Assembly: GCA_013204605.1 (NCBI GenBank)
Contig: JABMNI010000049.1
Location: 1 to 37,933 of the forward strand
Direction of reading: 5' to 3'
Length of the DNA stretch: 37,933 nt
DNA from: Ignavibacteria bacterium
Lineage (GTDB): Bacteria > Bacteroidota > Ignavibacteria > Kapaibacteriales > Kapaibacteriaceae
Shown here: positions 7,480-16,875 of the stretch, one piece after another
Position numbering within the stretch: position 1 is the stretch's first letter
How the letters are laid out: each line of letters starts with the position of its first letter
The notes under the pieces: model-generated
Database searches by the model: none
Told to the model about the DNA's origin: nothing
What the model saw: the letters and a program-made list of their open reading frames with translations, nothing else
Translations under genes and position numbers: made by a program

Positions 7480-8067
7480 ATGGCAATTACTGAAGAACGT
7501 ATAGAGAAGATTCGCAGCGTATTGAGCGTCAGACAGCCCACGCTAACAGTGGTTTTTGAAAATGTGCATGACCCGCACAACGTTAGCGCCGTAATTCGCA
7601 GCTGCGATGCCGTAGGCATTGTAAAAGCGCACGGAGTTTATTCGGGGTACGAAAGATTTCCTGAACTTGGTTCGAAAACCTCGGGCAGTGCATGGAAGTG
7701 GGTTGATGTTGTTCTGCATCATACAATAGAGGAGTGCTACAGCGTGCTTCGCAGCGAAGGCAAACGCATTTATACTACTCATATGGAGAGCAATTCTTCG
7801 TCTTTGTTTGAGTTAGATTTAACACAGCCAGTTGCACTCGTTTTTGGCAGTGAACACGATGGAGTTTCGGAACAAGCGGTTCGATTGGCCGACGGAAATT
7901 TTACCATTCCTCAAGTGGGCATGGTGCAATCGTTAAACATTAGTGTTGCATGCGCAGTTAGTTTGTACGAGGCGTACCGGCAAAGATCGGTTGCCGGATT
8001 GTATGATGAACCCCAGATTCCCAACAATGAGTTGCAAGAAAGATTAGCCGACTGGATTAAGCGATAA
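7480..8067 (+). CDS. trmH: tRNA (guanosine-2'-O-)-methyltransferase, SpoU/TrmH family
   Basis: 195 residues, the usual length of a TrmH. It has all three SPOUT signature motifs: motif 1 NVHDPHNVSAVIRSCDAVG (about residues 28-46) with the catalytic Arg, motif 2 LVFGSEHDGVS (about 119-129), and motif 3 IPQVGMVQSLNISVACAVSLYE (about 146-167), which forms the deep trefoil knot that binds SAM. The opening RQPTLTVVFENVHDPHN is typical of the tRNA Gm18 enzymes rather than 23S rRNA RlmB, which carries an extra N-terminal domain. GAGGA precedes the ATG. It is cytoplasmic. It lies 43 bases ahead of the patatin gene and may share its transcript, although no functional link is evident. Confidence 0.92.
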   Translation: MAITEERIEKIRSVLSVRQPTLTVVFENVHDPHNVSAVIRSCDAVGIVKAHGVYSGYERFPELGSKTSGSAWKWVDVVLHHTIEECYSVLRSEGKRIYTTHMESNSSSLFELDLTQPVALVFGSEHDGVSEQAVRLADGNFTIPQVGMVQSLNISVACAVSLYEAYRQRSVAGLYDEPQIPNNELQERLADWIKR

Positions 8068-8110
8068 CATTTCCGAGATCAAATCGATAACAAAATTTGT
8101 AGGATGTATC

Positions 8111-10771
8111 ATGAGAACGCCATCTGAAATTGTTGATTTAGAAAAAGTGATTGCGCAAGAGCTAGAGTACATTGCACTGCGCCGAGATAGGTGGTACGCA
8201 GATTCAGGTTTGAGGGACGGCAAGGGCAACGAGACGTGGGGTCTGGCGTTTTCAGGCGGCGGCATTCGAAGCGCAACATTTTGCCTTGGCGTAATGCAGT
8301 CATTAGCCGGCTCGCACCCAAATCATCCAGGCGGAGTGCTAGGCAGATTCGACTATCTCAGCACAGTTTCGGGAGGGGGCTATATAGGAAGTGCACTCAC
8401 CACGTTGCTTACTGTCACCGAAAATTCTACCAAACAAATGACAAAGGTCGACTGCTCATGCCTGGCAGATAAATTTCCGTTCACAAGTTTGAACGTCGAA
8501 GAAAAAGATAGTGAAACCCTGTTAAGCGTCAAAAATCAAATGCATCACCTGCGAAGGGCTGGGAACTATTTGTCGGAAGAGCGAAAATTGACATCAAGGT
8601 ACCTTCAAAGATTCATAGGTGCAGCAACTGGCGGCACATTGTACAATGTTATTGTGCTATCAGTTTTGTACGCAGCCTTCGTAGTAGTCGTTCACAGTAT
8701 TCTATTCCTGATGTTAACCGGTGTTGGTAGCCAACATACAGCGCCGGACGTTGCGTTTGCAAACGTTGGGTATGCAGCAACGGCAACTGCCGTTCCGTCG
8801 ACAGATGTAATGCACTATTTGGGGGAGATTTCCGATTCGGCTTACTCTGCAATCGTTTCAAAGGGTCCATGGGGTACTGTAAACAACGTCCAATCTTCGA
8901 GCTCCTACTTCATTCTGACTCCTCCGTTTCGAAACTCCATAATTGGCGGACTCTTTGTTGGTTTGATAGGATGTGTTTTTGGAGTGTGGCGATTTTCTAA
9001 AAAGGACGCACCTAAAAGAATCAATGAAGAACAGCAGTCTAATGTGGTGGAAGCCGACGGTTCACTGTACGTAGGAGAATCGAAACGATCGCGTACGGAG
9101 AAGAGACTTCTCAAACTATTCAACGCTATGATGGTTGGTGGGATGGCTGTATCAGTTGGGTATGAGGTGTTTATAACAAATTTGAGTGGCATGTTAACTA
9201 ACACCGCATACCATGGTAACTACGTGCTGTGGCTGCCAATGTTTGTCTCTTTGGGTGCACTGATAACAACATTCGTTTGCTCATTGGTGTTTGAATCTAG
9301 TCTCGGTGCAACCTCTAATGATAGGGTTTCACGTTCCTACCTTAGTACGATTCGTGGAAACTCAATTTCAATTTTCATTGCTTCGACAATTTCCCCGATA
9401 CTAATAATCCTCTTGTTCTCGTTTAGCTCGGCACCTTTAGGACCCTTTATAGTCAGCGTGTTTGCGGCACTTTTCGGAATATGGGCGACAAAAAAACTCA
9501 ATCCCGCCGATGGAGTTTTAACATCAGTCGGAAAATATTTAAAAAAGCATCCAAAATTTACTATTGGGTTAGCAGCGCTAGTGGCATTGTTGATACCCTT
9601 TGCCACGATGAGCAGACTTGTAATTACACTTTACAATGGGACACTATTGAATGAGATGCAGTACGCAGGAGCCTTGTGGCTAATTCTTGGCGTGTTACTG
9701 TTGGTATTGGTGTTTGTAACAACCATAGTCGACTCCAACAACATTTCGCCGTTTAAATTCTACCGCGATAGATTGTCTGAATCATATTTGAAAACGGCAA
9801 TGGTTGCTGGCACAACTGATGGCTGGTCGAAAACTATTCGCGATGACGAAGACATGAGATTAAATCAACTCGGTGATGTAGTTCGCGGCGAGAGACCCAA
9901 AGCCCCCTACCACCTTATTACGGCGTGTTTGAATTTAGCTACGTTGAAGAGTCTGCTTAGGGCCGACACAAAGAGCACCCACTTTCTTTTTTCGCGAAAT
10001 TTTATTGGTAGCCTTGAAACAGGATATGTACGTACGCCGGACGAGACTACAGTTGCCGAAGCGATTGCAATTAGTGGTGCGGCGGCAAGCAGTATGGCTG
10101 GTTATCATAGCTCGTTTGGACAACGGTTTTTTGCAACGCTCTTCAATATTCGGCTTGGCCAGTGGATTCCGAATCCGAAAAGATTGGCAAGTATTGGCAC
10201 ACAATGGAAGTTAAAACCCATTTGGATTATTTACCTTATGAAGGAAGTTCTGGGTTTAACTTCGCACACAAGTACATTGATAAATGTATCGGACGGAGGG
10301 CACACCGGTGACAACTTAGGCTTACTGCCGTTGTTGAAAAGAAGGTTGGATACCATTGTGGTGGTTGATGCTGAGTGCGACCCTGAATACATTTTCGGTT
10401 CGCTCAACAATGCTATTAGGTTGGCCAACATAGAAGATAATATTGAAGTAGACATCGATCTGTCGAAAATCAAACCAACGCTCAATACATCGGGCGTTGA
10501 AATTAGTACAGCCAGCGTTGCCGAAGGAAAAATTATCTACCCCTCAAAGTTTGGAGTTCAAGGCAAGGTGGGCAGGATAATTTATTGCAAAGCTTCAGTG
10601 AGTGAAACTGTTGAGTCTGGGAAAATTCCCGCCCATGTTGAGAACTACAATAGAATGTGCTCGGAATTTCCTCACCAGTCAACGGGCGACCAGTTCTTTG
10701 ATCCAGAACAATTTGAGGCGTACCGTGCGCTTGGTGCACATGTTGGAGCCGAAGCTGCAAGTAGAATGTAA
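8111..10771 (+). CDS. large membrane patatin-like phospholipase
   Basis: 886 residues. The N-terminus has the patatin oxyanion motif SGGGIRSATF (about residues 47-56) and the nucleophile STVSGGGYIGS with Ser87. The catalytic Asp728 lies in SDGGHTGDNLG near the C-terminus. Between the two halves of the catalytic site sits a region of roughly 370 residues with about eight hydrophobic segments (about residues 180-545), for example TLYNVIVLSVLYAAFVVVVH and ALWLILGVLLLVLVFVTTIV. The enzyme is therefore an integral membrane acyl hydrolase whose catalytic domain is split by a membrane domain. Patatins use a Ser-Asp dyad to cleave acyl chains from phospholipids or glycolipids. It converges with the M61 peptidase gene, with 7 bases between stops and no obvious terminator. 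Confidence 0.88.
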   Translation: MRTPSEIVDLEKVIAQELEYIALRRDRWYADSGLRDGKGNETWGLAFSGGGIRSATFCLGVMQSLAGSHPNHPGGVLGRFDYLSTVSGGGYIGSALTTLLTVTENSTKQMTKVDCSCLADKFPFTSLNVEEKDSETLLSVKNQMHHLRRAGNYLSEERKLTSRYLQRFIGAATGGTLYNVIVLSVLYAAFVVVVHSILFLMLTGVGSQHTAPDVAFANVGYAATATAVPSTDVMHYLGEISDSAYSAIVSKGPWGTVNNVQSSSSYFILTPPFRNSIIGGLFVGLIGCVFGVWRFSKKDAPKRINEEQQSNVVEADGSLYVGESKRSRTEKRLLKLFNAMMVGGMAVSVGYEVFITNLSGMLTNTAYHGNYVLWLPMFVSLGALITTFVCSLVFESSLGATSNDRVSRSYLSTIRGNSISIFIASTISPILIILLFSFSSAPLGPFIVSVFAALFGIWATKKLNPADGVLTSVGKYLKKHPKFTIGLAALVALLIPFATMSRLVITLYNGTLLNEMQYAGALWLILGVLLLVLVFVTTIVDSNNISPFKFYRDRLSESYLKTAMVAGTTDGWSKTIRDDEDMRLNQLGDVVRGERPKAPYHLITACLNLATLKSLLRADTKSTHFLFSRNFIGSLETGYVRTPDETTVAEAIAISGAAASSMAGYHSSFGQRFFATLFNIRLGQWIPNPKRLASIGTQWKLKPIWIIYLMKEVLGLTSHTSTLINVSDGGHTGDNLGLLPLLKRRLDTIVVVDAECDPEYIFGSLNNAIRLANIEDNIEVDIDLSKIKPTLNTSGVEISTASVAEGKIIYPSKFGVQGKVGRIIYCKASVSETVESGKIPAHVENYNRMCSEFPHQSTGDQFFDPEQFEAYRALGAHVGAEAASRM

Positions 10772-10778
10772 CGTTGCA

Positions 10779-12602
10779 CTACTTTCCGTAAAACACTGCC
10801 CTTTTTAGTGCCGATTGTTCGTTGGTTGGGTTTGACATTTCGCCTAACACGTTGTACTCACTTATCTCGGAAGTGACCGGCTTTCCGACAAGTGTTACCT
10901 CGGCGCCTCGTCGTAAAACCACCACAGTAATCTCATTCGCATCTACAGGCTTTGAAATATTTCTCCAAATGGATTGACCCAGATTATCGGCAGACATTCC
11001 ATTTACGGTAATCAATTTATCGCCGGGTTCAACAAATAATGGATTATCGTGAATTGGGTTAACATAAAGTCCGGGCTCCGTATCATCGGAACCTTCGTTA
11101 TACGAAAACTTCATCCCGTAACTCAACCCCGTGGTTGTTAGTGAATCTTGAAAGCTCCAGCCGATTTTGTTGACGATGCTCATCGGGATTTTCTTTTTAC
11201 CACTCAGATACGTATCGCAATACTCCCTAACGCTTTGACCGGCAATTTCTTCAATGTCGTCGAACAAATCTGAATCATCGAATGGCTTACTAGCACCGTA
11301 TTTCTTTTTTAGCTGATACACCACATCAAGCAAACCAAGTTTGCCATCGCTGGATTCTCGAATTGTGATGTCAAGCAGAAGCCCGTTTAACGCACCATAC
11401 GTGTACACCATTGGATACAGCTTTTGATTTTCATCTGTTAGCACGTTCTTTGAAAAATCTGTAAAGCAAAATCGTTTGGGGATTTGCGACAGACTTCGAG
11501 TTTTGTTCTTCATTTCCCGTAAAAATCCCGCCTCGGTAGATGTGGAATCATGTACGCTTGATAAATGCGCGAAATACTCGGTTACGCCTTCGTACAACCA
11601 GAGATGCTCCGACATTGCCGGCTTCCGAAAATTGAATTCGTGAATTTCCTTACTGTGAACATTTAACGGAACTAGAATGTGTAAAAACTCATGAGCCGCT
11701 ATATCCGCCAGACCATACGGTTTTCTAGAATATCCCCAAAAGTAGAACGAGCTGTAATTGTGCTCTAAGGCCCCAAACTTAGCACCAGCACCTTTTACGT
11801 TCACCGTGTCTCGGTTCCACAAGTACATCAGAAATGCATAATTCTTTACTGGCATTTCCACCAAAAAGTTAGCAATCGAATTGCAGGCCTTTTTTAATGT
11901 TTTGGCGTATTCGGGTGCGAGTTTGAGGTTGGTTTTGTGTGCTAGCGAAACCAAAACGGAAACGCCTGCAATCTGAAAAGTTGCAGTGTCTGGAATCGAA
12001 TACAACACCGGCGAATCTACCAATTCATCGTAGGTGTTTGCAAAGTACTCGTCGGTTAGTTCATTTATGTGGCTCACCTTTAATGCAGTAGAACCGTATA
12101 GGTGAGTAGGTTTTAGCACCGTTAATTTAAACGGCAATTTCTGGTAGCCTTCTATGTAGCCCACAATTCCGCCATGGTTCAACACGAAAACTGAATCGGC
12201 CTCGAAACCCGTACCCGCAGGTGGAAAAATATCAACCTTATCATCCACATCATCGAACGAGTCATCCAAGGTGTACTCTACTCTTGTCATACTAGTCGCA
12301 TTTGATATCACGAATTGCGAATCGGCACTGCGATCTATTGAAAGGGGCTTACCAGTAGCATCGAACGCCCGAAAGTCATGTACAAGTCTGTACCAATAAT
12401 GAATTTCATACGTGCCGGGAACACTTACGGGAAATACGAAGGTCACTTCAGATTGCGCGACGGGAGGTGTATGAATAACCACCTTTATTTTGTCGTTTAC
12501 AACGTTGATCAAATCTAATTCTACTCGATATAGTTCGCCAGAAAAAGCTGTAACAAAGCAACAAAAACTGAGCGCAAGTGTTGATACAATTCTATTAATC
12601 AT
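10779..12602 (-). CDS. M61-family (glycyl aminopeptidase-like) metallopeptidase with PDZ domain
   Basis: 607 residues. The N-terminal signal peptide MINRIVSTLALSFCCFVTAFSG points to export. A beta-rich domain (YRVELDLINVVNDKIKVVIH...PGTYEIHYWY) comes first, as in M61 proteins. The zinc site is HEFLH (His304, Glu305, His308), and the third ligand Glu lies in WLYEGVTEYFAHLSS. The C-terminus holds a PDZ-like domain (GLYVNPIHDNPLFVEPGDKLITVNGMSA). M61 enzymes cut N-terminal small residues from peptides. The natural substrate here is unknown. It lies 34 bases downstream of the methyltransferase gene on the same strand, so the two may be co-transcribed. ATG at 12602 directly starts the signal peptide. 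Confidence 0.9.
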   Translation of the reverse strand: MINRIVSTLALSFCCFVTAFSGELYRVELDLINVVNDKIKVVIHTPPVAQSEVTFVFPVSVPGTYEIHYWYRLVHDFRAFDATGKPLSIDRSADSQFVISNATSMTRVEYTLDDSFDDVDDKVDIFPPAGTGFEADSVFVLNHGGIVGYIEGYQKLPFKLTVLKPTHLYGSTALKVSHINELTDEYFANTYDELVDSPVLYSIPDTATFQIAGVSVLVSLAHKTNLKLAPEYAKTLKKACNSIANFLVEMPVKNYAFLMYLWNRDTVNVKGAGAKFGALEHNYSSFYFWGYSRKPYGLADIAAHEFLHILVPLNVHSKEIHEFNFRKPAMSEHLWLYEGVTEYFAHLSSVHDSTSTEAGFLREMKNKTRSLSQIPKRFCFTDFSKNVLTDENQKLYPMVYTYGALNGLLLDITIRESSDGKLGLLDVVYQLKKKYGASKPFDDSDLFDDIEEIAGQSVREYCDTYLSGKKKIPMSIVNKIGWSFQDSLTTTGLSYGMKFSYNEGSDDTEPGLYVNPIHDNPLFVEPGDKLITVNGMSADNLGQSIWRNISKPVDANEITVVVLRRGAEVTLVGKPVTSEISEYNVLGEMSNPTNEQSALKRAVFYGK

Positions 12603-12636
12603 GTATAGGTTAGAAGGTTAGTTCGCGGGTTGAAAG

Positions 12637-13869
12637 TTAGTCTAAAGGTTGAGCGCCAATGAGATTAGAGAGGAAAGGTGAAACTCCCCAAAACTCCTTC
12701 ATTGTATTGAATTCTCGAAAATGCCGAGCATTGTGTCGGTCACCAATTTTTTCTGCTTTTATCAAAATATTTTTCTGTGTGTGCTCCAAGGAGATAAACT
12801 CAATCAGATGCGCATCATAACCTCGAGAGCGCACGAGATCCCGACGCATGACATCGGTAATGATGTCTCCGAGTCTTTCCTTTGTGATGCCGTCTTCTAA
12901 AATTGGCGAAACAAAGGCAGCCGACTCAGATTTCACCATTTGCTGTTGGACGTGATGGTGGCAACATGGCGCAACGAGAATTGCATTGGCATTTGTTCTA
13001 ATTCCAAGGTGGAGAGCATGGTCTGTAGCAGTGTCGCATGCATGCAAGGCAATCAACAACGTGCACGGCTGAGAGTCTGGCACATCTGTAATATTACAAT
13101 TATGGAACACAGCGTGCTGAAATTCAAGAGTTCTAACTACTGCATTGGCATGTTCAATTACGTGCGGATTTGTATCAATTCCTAGTAATGAACATTGTAT
13201 TCCACGACTATTAAGAACGTAGTAGAGCGCGATGCTTAGATAAGCTTTTCCGCAACCTGCATCAATAATGTGGACTGGAGAGCCCCTTTCAATATGATCA
13301 CTAATGGTTTTCAGGGTCATATCAATTAGGTGGTTCAGCTGTCTGAACTTGTCGGCCATGGGGGCAAGCACAATTCCGTTGGCAGTGGTAAGATCCAGGG
13401 CATACAGCAAGGCCGCATCGTTCTCGGGGTGAAGCATGGTGGACTTGGGCTTATCGGCTGCCAAATGATCCCAATCGAGTTTCGAAGCCAACCTCGACTT
13501 CATGGTGTACCGATCGTCGTGGGTTGTACGAAGAATATGAAAGTCGCGGTCGGGCAGCTGTACCAGGATTTGTCTAAATCCAAACTGCCAAACTTCCTGC
13601 AAAAACTGATGAAATTCTTCCTCGAACTGATCAACAATGTGAAAGGACTTAGTAAAACTTTGCCTGTCGGTAAAGGTTTCTATTTTCAATCTGAGGTTTT
13701 GTTGTCCATCCATTTTAAGAACTATTTTCTTCGGCATGGTTGGCGAACCGTATTTGGCGGCGTTTTGCGCGGTCCAATCTACCCGTCTTTTACTCGGGTT
13801 ACTAAAGGTGATTACTGCTGCGGGTGCTCTAAGAATAGCTGCCGAAACGTCTTTGGGGGCATTCGTCAT
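12637..13869 (-). CDS. SAM-dependent methyltransferase (Methyltransf_32 type)
   Basis: 410 residues, no signal peptide. The SAM-binding motif I is VHIIDAGCGKAYLSIALYY (about residues 199-217). An acidic motif II LLGIDTNP follows, then LLIALHACDTATDHAL (about 265-280), and a cysteine/histidine-rich LVAPCCHHHVQQQM. The HAC...D and PCCHHH pattern is that of the METTL25/RRNAD-like Methyltransf_32 family, which is poorly characterised. RNA or protein substrates are both possible. The N-terminal 190 residues are family-specific and include SKLDWDHLAADKPKSTMLHPEND. It diverges from alaS with an 82-base spacer that should contain both promoters. The start could also be an internal Met near residue 45. 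Confidence 0.82.
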   Translation of the reverse strand: MTNAPKDVSAAILRAPAAVITFSNPSKRRVDWTAQNAAKYGSPTMPKKIVLKMDGQQNLRLKIETFTDRQSFTKSFHIVDQFEEEFHQFLQEVWQFGFRQILVQLPDRDFHILRTTHDDRYTMKSRLASKLDWDHLAADKPKSTMLHPENDAALLYALDLTTANGIVLAPMADKFRQLNHLIDMTLKTISDHIERGSPVHIIDAGCGKAYLSIALYYVLNSRGIQCSLLGIDTNPHVIEHANAVVRTLEFQHAVFHNCNITDVPDSQPCTLLIALHACDTATDHALHLGIRTNANAILVAPCCHHHVQQQMVKSESAAFVSPILEDGITKERLGDIITDVMRRDLVRSRGYDAHLIEFISLEHTQKNILIKAEKIGDRHNARHFREFNTMKEFWGVSPFLSNLIGAQPLD

Positions 13870-13951
13870 AATCTTGCAATCTACGGGCGTTGACTGGTTC
13901 TGCCTAGTCGCCGTAACTTGCGAATTAAATTTACGCCATCATATCCCCTCT

Positions 13952-16474
13952 ATGACGTCATCAGAAATACGATCTAGTTTTTTAGAATTTTTCGAAAAAC
14001 GAGGCCACCGCGTAGTGCCATCGGCGCCGGTAATTCCGCATGGCGACCCTACGTTGTTGTTCACCAATGCCGGTATGAACCAGTTTAAGGATGTGTTCCT
14101 TGGCCAAGGGGAGCGCCCATATACACGTGCCGTTGACACGCAAAAATGCATCCGGGTTTCCGGTAAACACAATGATTTGGAAGAAGTTGGCTACGACACG
14201 TACCACCACACTTTTTTTGAGATGTTGGGTAACTGGAGTTTTGGGGATTACTTCAAAGAGGAAGCGATTGCGTGGAGTTGGGAATTGTTAACTGAGGTTT
14301 GGAAGCTTCCGGCCAACAGGTTACACGCAACCGTTTTTAGAACCGATGATGAAGCCTACGATATATGGCGCAAGTACCTCCCTGAAGGACAGATTCACCG
14401 GTTTGATGAAAAAGACAATTTTTGGGAAATGGGCGAAACTGGCCCGTGTGGTCCGTGCTCGGAAATCCACTTCGATAATACCCCCAATCTTTCGGGCGCC
14501 ACTCTGGTTAACAAGGGCGTACCTGAAGTAATTGAAATTTGGAACAATGTATTTATCCAGTACAACCGCCTAGCCGATGGGTCTCTGGAGGATCTGCCGT
14601 CGAAACACGTCGATACCGGAATGGGCTTCGAACGTATTACGGCCGTAATGCAGAACAAAACGTCTAATTACGACACTGATGTTTTTCAACCGATAATCAA
14701 TCTCACCGAGGAATTGTCGGGCAGAAAATACCAAACCAGTTTGACCAACCCCGATGGCATAGCCATGCGCGTGATTGCGGATCACGTTAGAACCCTATGC
14801 TTTGCAATTGCCGATGGCGCTATTCCCGGCAACGAAGGCCGTGGGTATGTGCTGCGCAGAATTCTTCGCCGAGCAGCTCGGTACGCCAAGAACCTTGGTC
14901 TTCATGAGGCCGTCCTGTACAAGCACGTAGCCGTTGTTGTCAAAACCATGGGTGGCGTATTTCCGGAACTCATCGAACACCAGCAGCTCATTGAACGCGT
15001 AATTCGCGCCGAAGAAGATTCTTTCTTGGCAACGCTTGAAAGGGGCTTAGCACGATTTGAACAGTTGACCGGTGAAGTAATCTCGGGAGACGTAGCGTTT
15101 GAACTGTACGATACATTTGGATTCCCTTTGGATCTGACGCAATTGCTGGCAAAAGAACGGGGGATGTCGGTTGATGATGCGCGATTTGACGTGTGTTTGG
15201 CTGAGCAACGTGCAAGATCGAGGGCAGCCCGGAAATCTAATAATGTAAGCGTTGAAGCAAATAATATTTCTGTTTTGTCACACTTTGATGGGTATAACAA
15301 CACTAGTACAATATCAGAAATACTTTATTTATCGGAGAATGAAATAGTGTTGGCGGAGACTCCATTTTACGTTGAAATGGGTGGACAGGTATCCGATACC
15401 GGTGTGATTACCATTGCCGGGATGGAATACGCTGTCGAGGGCATGCGCAAGGCCGGGCAGGCCATAGTGCACGTGTTAGACTCAAGTCCCGACGCCTCAA
15501 TTGGCGATTCTGTTGTTGCAAAAGTTGATGTTGCAAGACGAAGAGAAATTAACCGCGAACATTCGGCAACGCATTTGTTGCACGAAGCGTTGCGTGAAGT
15601 GTTGGGTACGCATGTTCAACAGTCGGGTAGTTTAGTTGCTCCAAATCACTTGAGGTTCGATTTCTCACATTTTGAAAAAATTTCGGATTCAGAAATCGAC
15701 GCCATTGAAAATATCGTAAACGAAAAAATATTTCAATCTATTGATGTCCGAACCGAGGAGCTATCGATCGACGTTGCGCGAACTATTCCCAAAGTCAAAA
15801 TGTTTTTTGGCGACAAATATTCTGATATGGTCAGAGTTGTCTTTATAGATGAAAAGTTTTCGGTTGAATTATGTGGCGGAACCCACGTACGGAACACGTC
15901 TGAAATAGGATTGTTTAAAATCATTTCAGAATCCAGTATCGCTAGTGGAGTACGGCGGATTGAGGCGATAGCCGGACGCAACATTGATGGATATATAAAG
16001 CAGCTTGGCGCCCGAATAATTCAAGGTGAGTCCGAGTTGGAGGCCATGACCGATAGGTTACGTGGTCTGGAAAAGCAAATCGCCGCATCTCAAACAACCG
16101 AATTGAAATCAGCTATACCCGAAATGATCAAGAATGCAACCAAGTATGAAGATTATTTGCTTGCTTCTGCTAGGATGTCGGTCCCCAGCCTTGACCAACT
16201 CAAGGAACTCGGCGACGATCTACGTTTACAGTTAAAGTCGGGCGGTATTGGAGTATTAGCAGCGGTAATTGAGGACAAGGCTCAGTTGGTCTGTGTGGTA
16301 ACAGACGACCTAGTTTCAAAATATCCGGCTGGAAAAATTGTAGGTGCCTTGGCCAAGTTGATGGGTGGCGGTGGTGGCGGAAAGCCTCACTTGGCCACGG
16401 CAGGTGGGAAGGATGTTTCAAAACTTGATCAAGTATTGGCATCCATAAATGATGTAATAAGTGAAATTTCTTAA
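13952..16474 (+). CDS. alaS: alanyl-tRNA synthetase
   Basis: 840 residues from ATG 13952, where the family's usual opening MTSSEIRSSFLEFFEKRGH begins. A longer open frame from 13736 runs antisense through the methyltransferase start and is not used. Class II motifs lie in the N-terminal half (LLFTNAGMNQFK, RVSGKHNDLEEVGYDTYHHTFFEMLGNWSFGDYFK, PGNEGRGYVLRRILRRA). The editing domain carries the zinc site H537-x3-H541 (HSATH) and C641-x3-H645 (CGGTH), which removes mischarged serine and glycine. The C-terminal DHHA1/C-Ala domain ends in MGGGGGGKPHLATAGGKD. No strong Shine-Dalgarno precedes the ATG. It heads a co-directional run with the DUF3127 gene, purD and the epimerase gene. Confidence 0.97.
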   Translation: MTSSEIRSSFLEFFEKRGHRVVPSAPVIPHGDPTLLFTNAGMNQFKDVFLGQGERPYTRAVDTQKCIRVSGKHNDLEEVGYDTYHHTFFEMLGNWSFGDYFKEEAIAWSWELLTEVWKLPANRLHATVFRTDDEAYDIWRKYLPEGQIHRFDEKDNFWEMGETGPCGPCSEIHFDNTPNLSGATLVNKGVPEVIEIWNNVFIQYNRLADGSLEDLPSKHVDTGMGFERITAVMQNKTSNYDTDVFQPIINLTEELSGRKYQTSLTNPDGIAMRVIADHVRTLCFAIADGAIPGNEGRGYVLRRILRRAARYAKNLGLHEAVLYKHVAVVVKTMGGVFPELIEHQQLIERVIRAEEDSFLATLERGLARFEQLTGEVISGDVAFELYDTFGFPLDLTQLLAKERGMSVDDARFDVCLAEQRARSRAARKSNNVSVEANNISVLSHFDGYNNTSTISEILYLSENEIVLAETPFYVEMGGQVSDTGVITIAGMEYAVEGMRKAGQAIVHVLDSSPDASIGDSVVAKVDVARRREINREHSATHLLHEALREVLGTHVQQSGSLVAPNHLRFDFSHFEKISDSEIDAIENIVNEKIFQSIDVRTEELSIDVARTIPKVKMFFGDKYSDMVRVVFIDEKFSVELCGGTHVRNTSEIGLFKIISESSIASGVRRIEAIAGRNIDGYIKQLGARIIQGESELEAMTDRLRGLEKQIAASQTTELKSAIPEMIKNATKYEDYLLASARMSVPSLDQLKELGDDLRLQLKSGGIGVLAAVIEDKAQLVCVVTDDLVSKYPAGKIVGALAKLMGGGGGGKPHLATAGGKDVSKLDQVLASINDVISEIS

Positions 16475-16497
16475 TTATTGTTTCAGGAGTTAATGTA

Positions 16498-16875
16498 ATG
16501 GCAAATTCGTACGAAGCAGTTGGCAGACTTCACGCTGTGATGGATGTACAACAGGTAACTGACACGTTTAAAAAACGAGAGTTTGTGCTCGAAGTTCAAG
16601 ACGGCAATTACCCACAACAGATCAAGTTTCAAGTTACTCAAGACCGGTGTGCGTTGATCGACAACTACAAGGTTGGACAGGAAGTGAAAGTGATGTTTAA
16701 TCTTCGAGGTCGTGAATTCACGAACAAAGAAGGTCAAGTAATGTACTTCACTAATCTCGAAGCGTGGCGCTTAGAGGCGGCTCAAAGCTCGCCATCTGCT
16801 AACACAGATTACTCGCAGATCAAACCTGCCGTGGCTGAGGGAAATGGTACTGATTTCGATGACATTCCGTTTTAA
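16498..16875 (+). CDS. DUF3127 OB-fold-like protein with SSB-type C-terminal tail
   Basis: 125 residues. Residues 1-92 match the DUF3127 pattern (YEAVGRLHAVMDVQQVTDTFKKREFVLEV...YPQQIKFQVT...DNYKVGQEVKVMFNLRGREFTNKEGQVMYFTNLEAWRLE), which I take to be a single-strand-DNA-binding-like OB fold. A disordered linker of about 25 residues follows, ending in an acidic tip FDDIPF (last seven residues DFDDIPF) almost identical to the C-terminal tip of bacterial SSB. That tip recruits DNA-repair and replication partners. AGGAG lies upstream of the ATG. It sits 23 bases after alaS, and its TAA is followed immediately by the purD ATG. A role at single-stranded DNA is inference from fold and tail. Confidence 0.85.
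   Translation: MANSYEAVGRLHAVMDVQQVTDTFKKREFVLEVQDGNYPQQIKFQVTQDRCALIDNYKVGQEVKVMFNLRGREFTNKEGQVMYFTNLEAWRLEAAQSSPSANTDYSQIKPAVAEGNGTDFDDIPF

Noticed and set aside
13890..13918. TTGACT followed at 17 bases by GTAACT as an alaS promoter
   Set aside because: The -10 match is too poor to claim.
13736..13951. N-terminal extension of alaS by 72 codons
   Set aside because: It is antisense to the methyltransferase start, and the conserved synthetase N-terminus begins at 13952.
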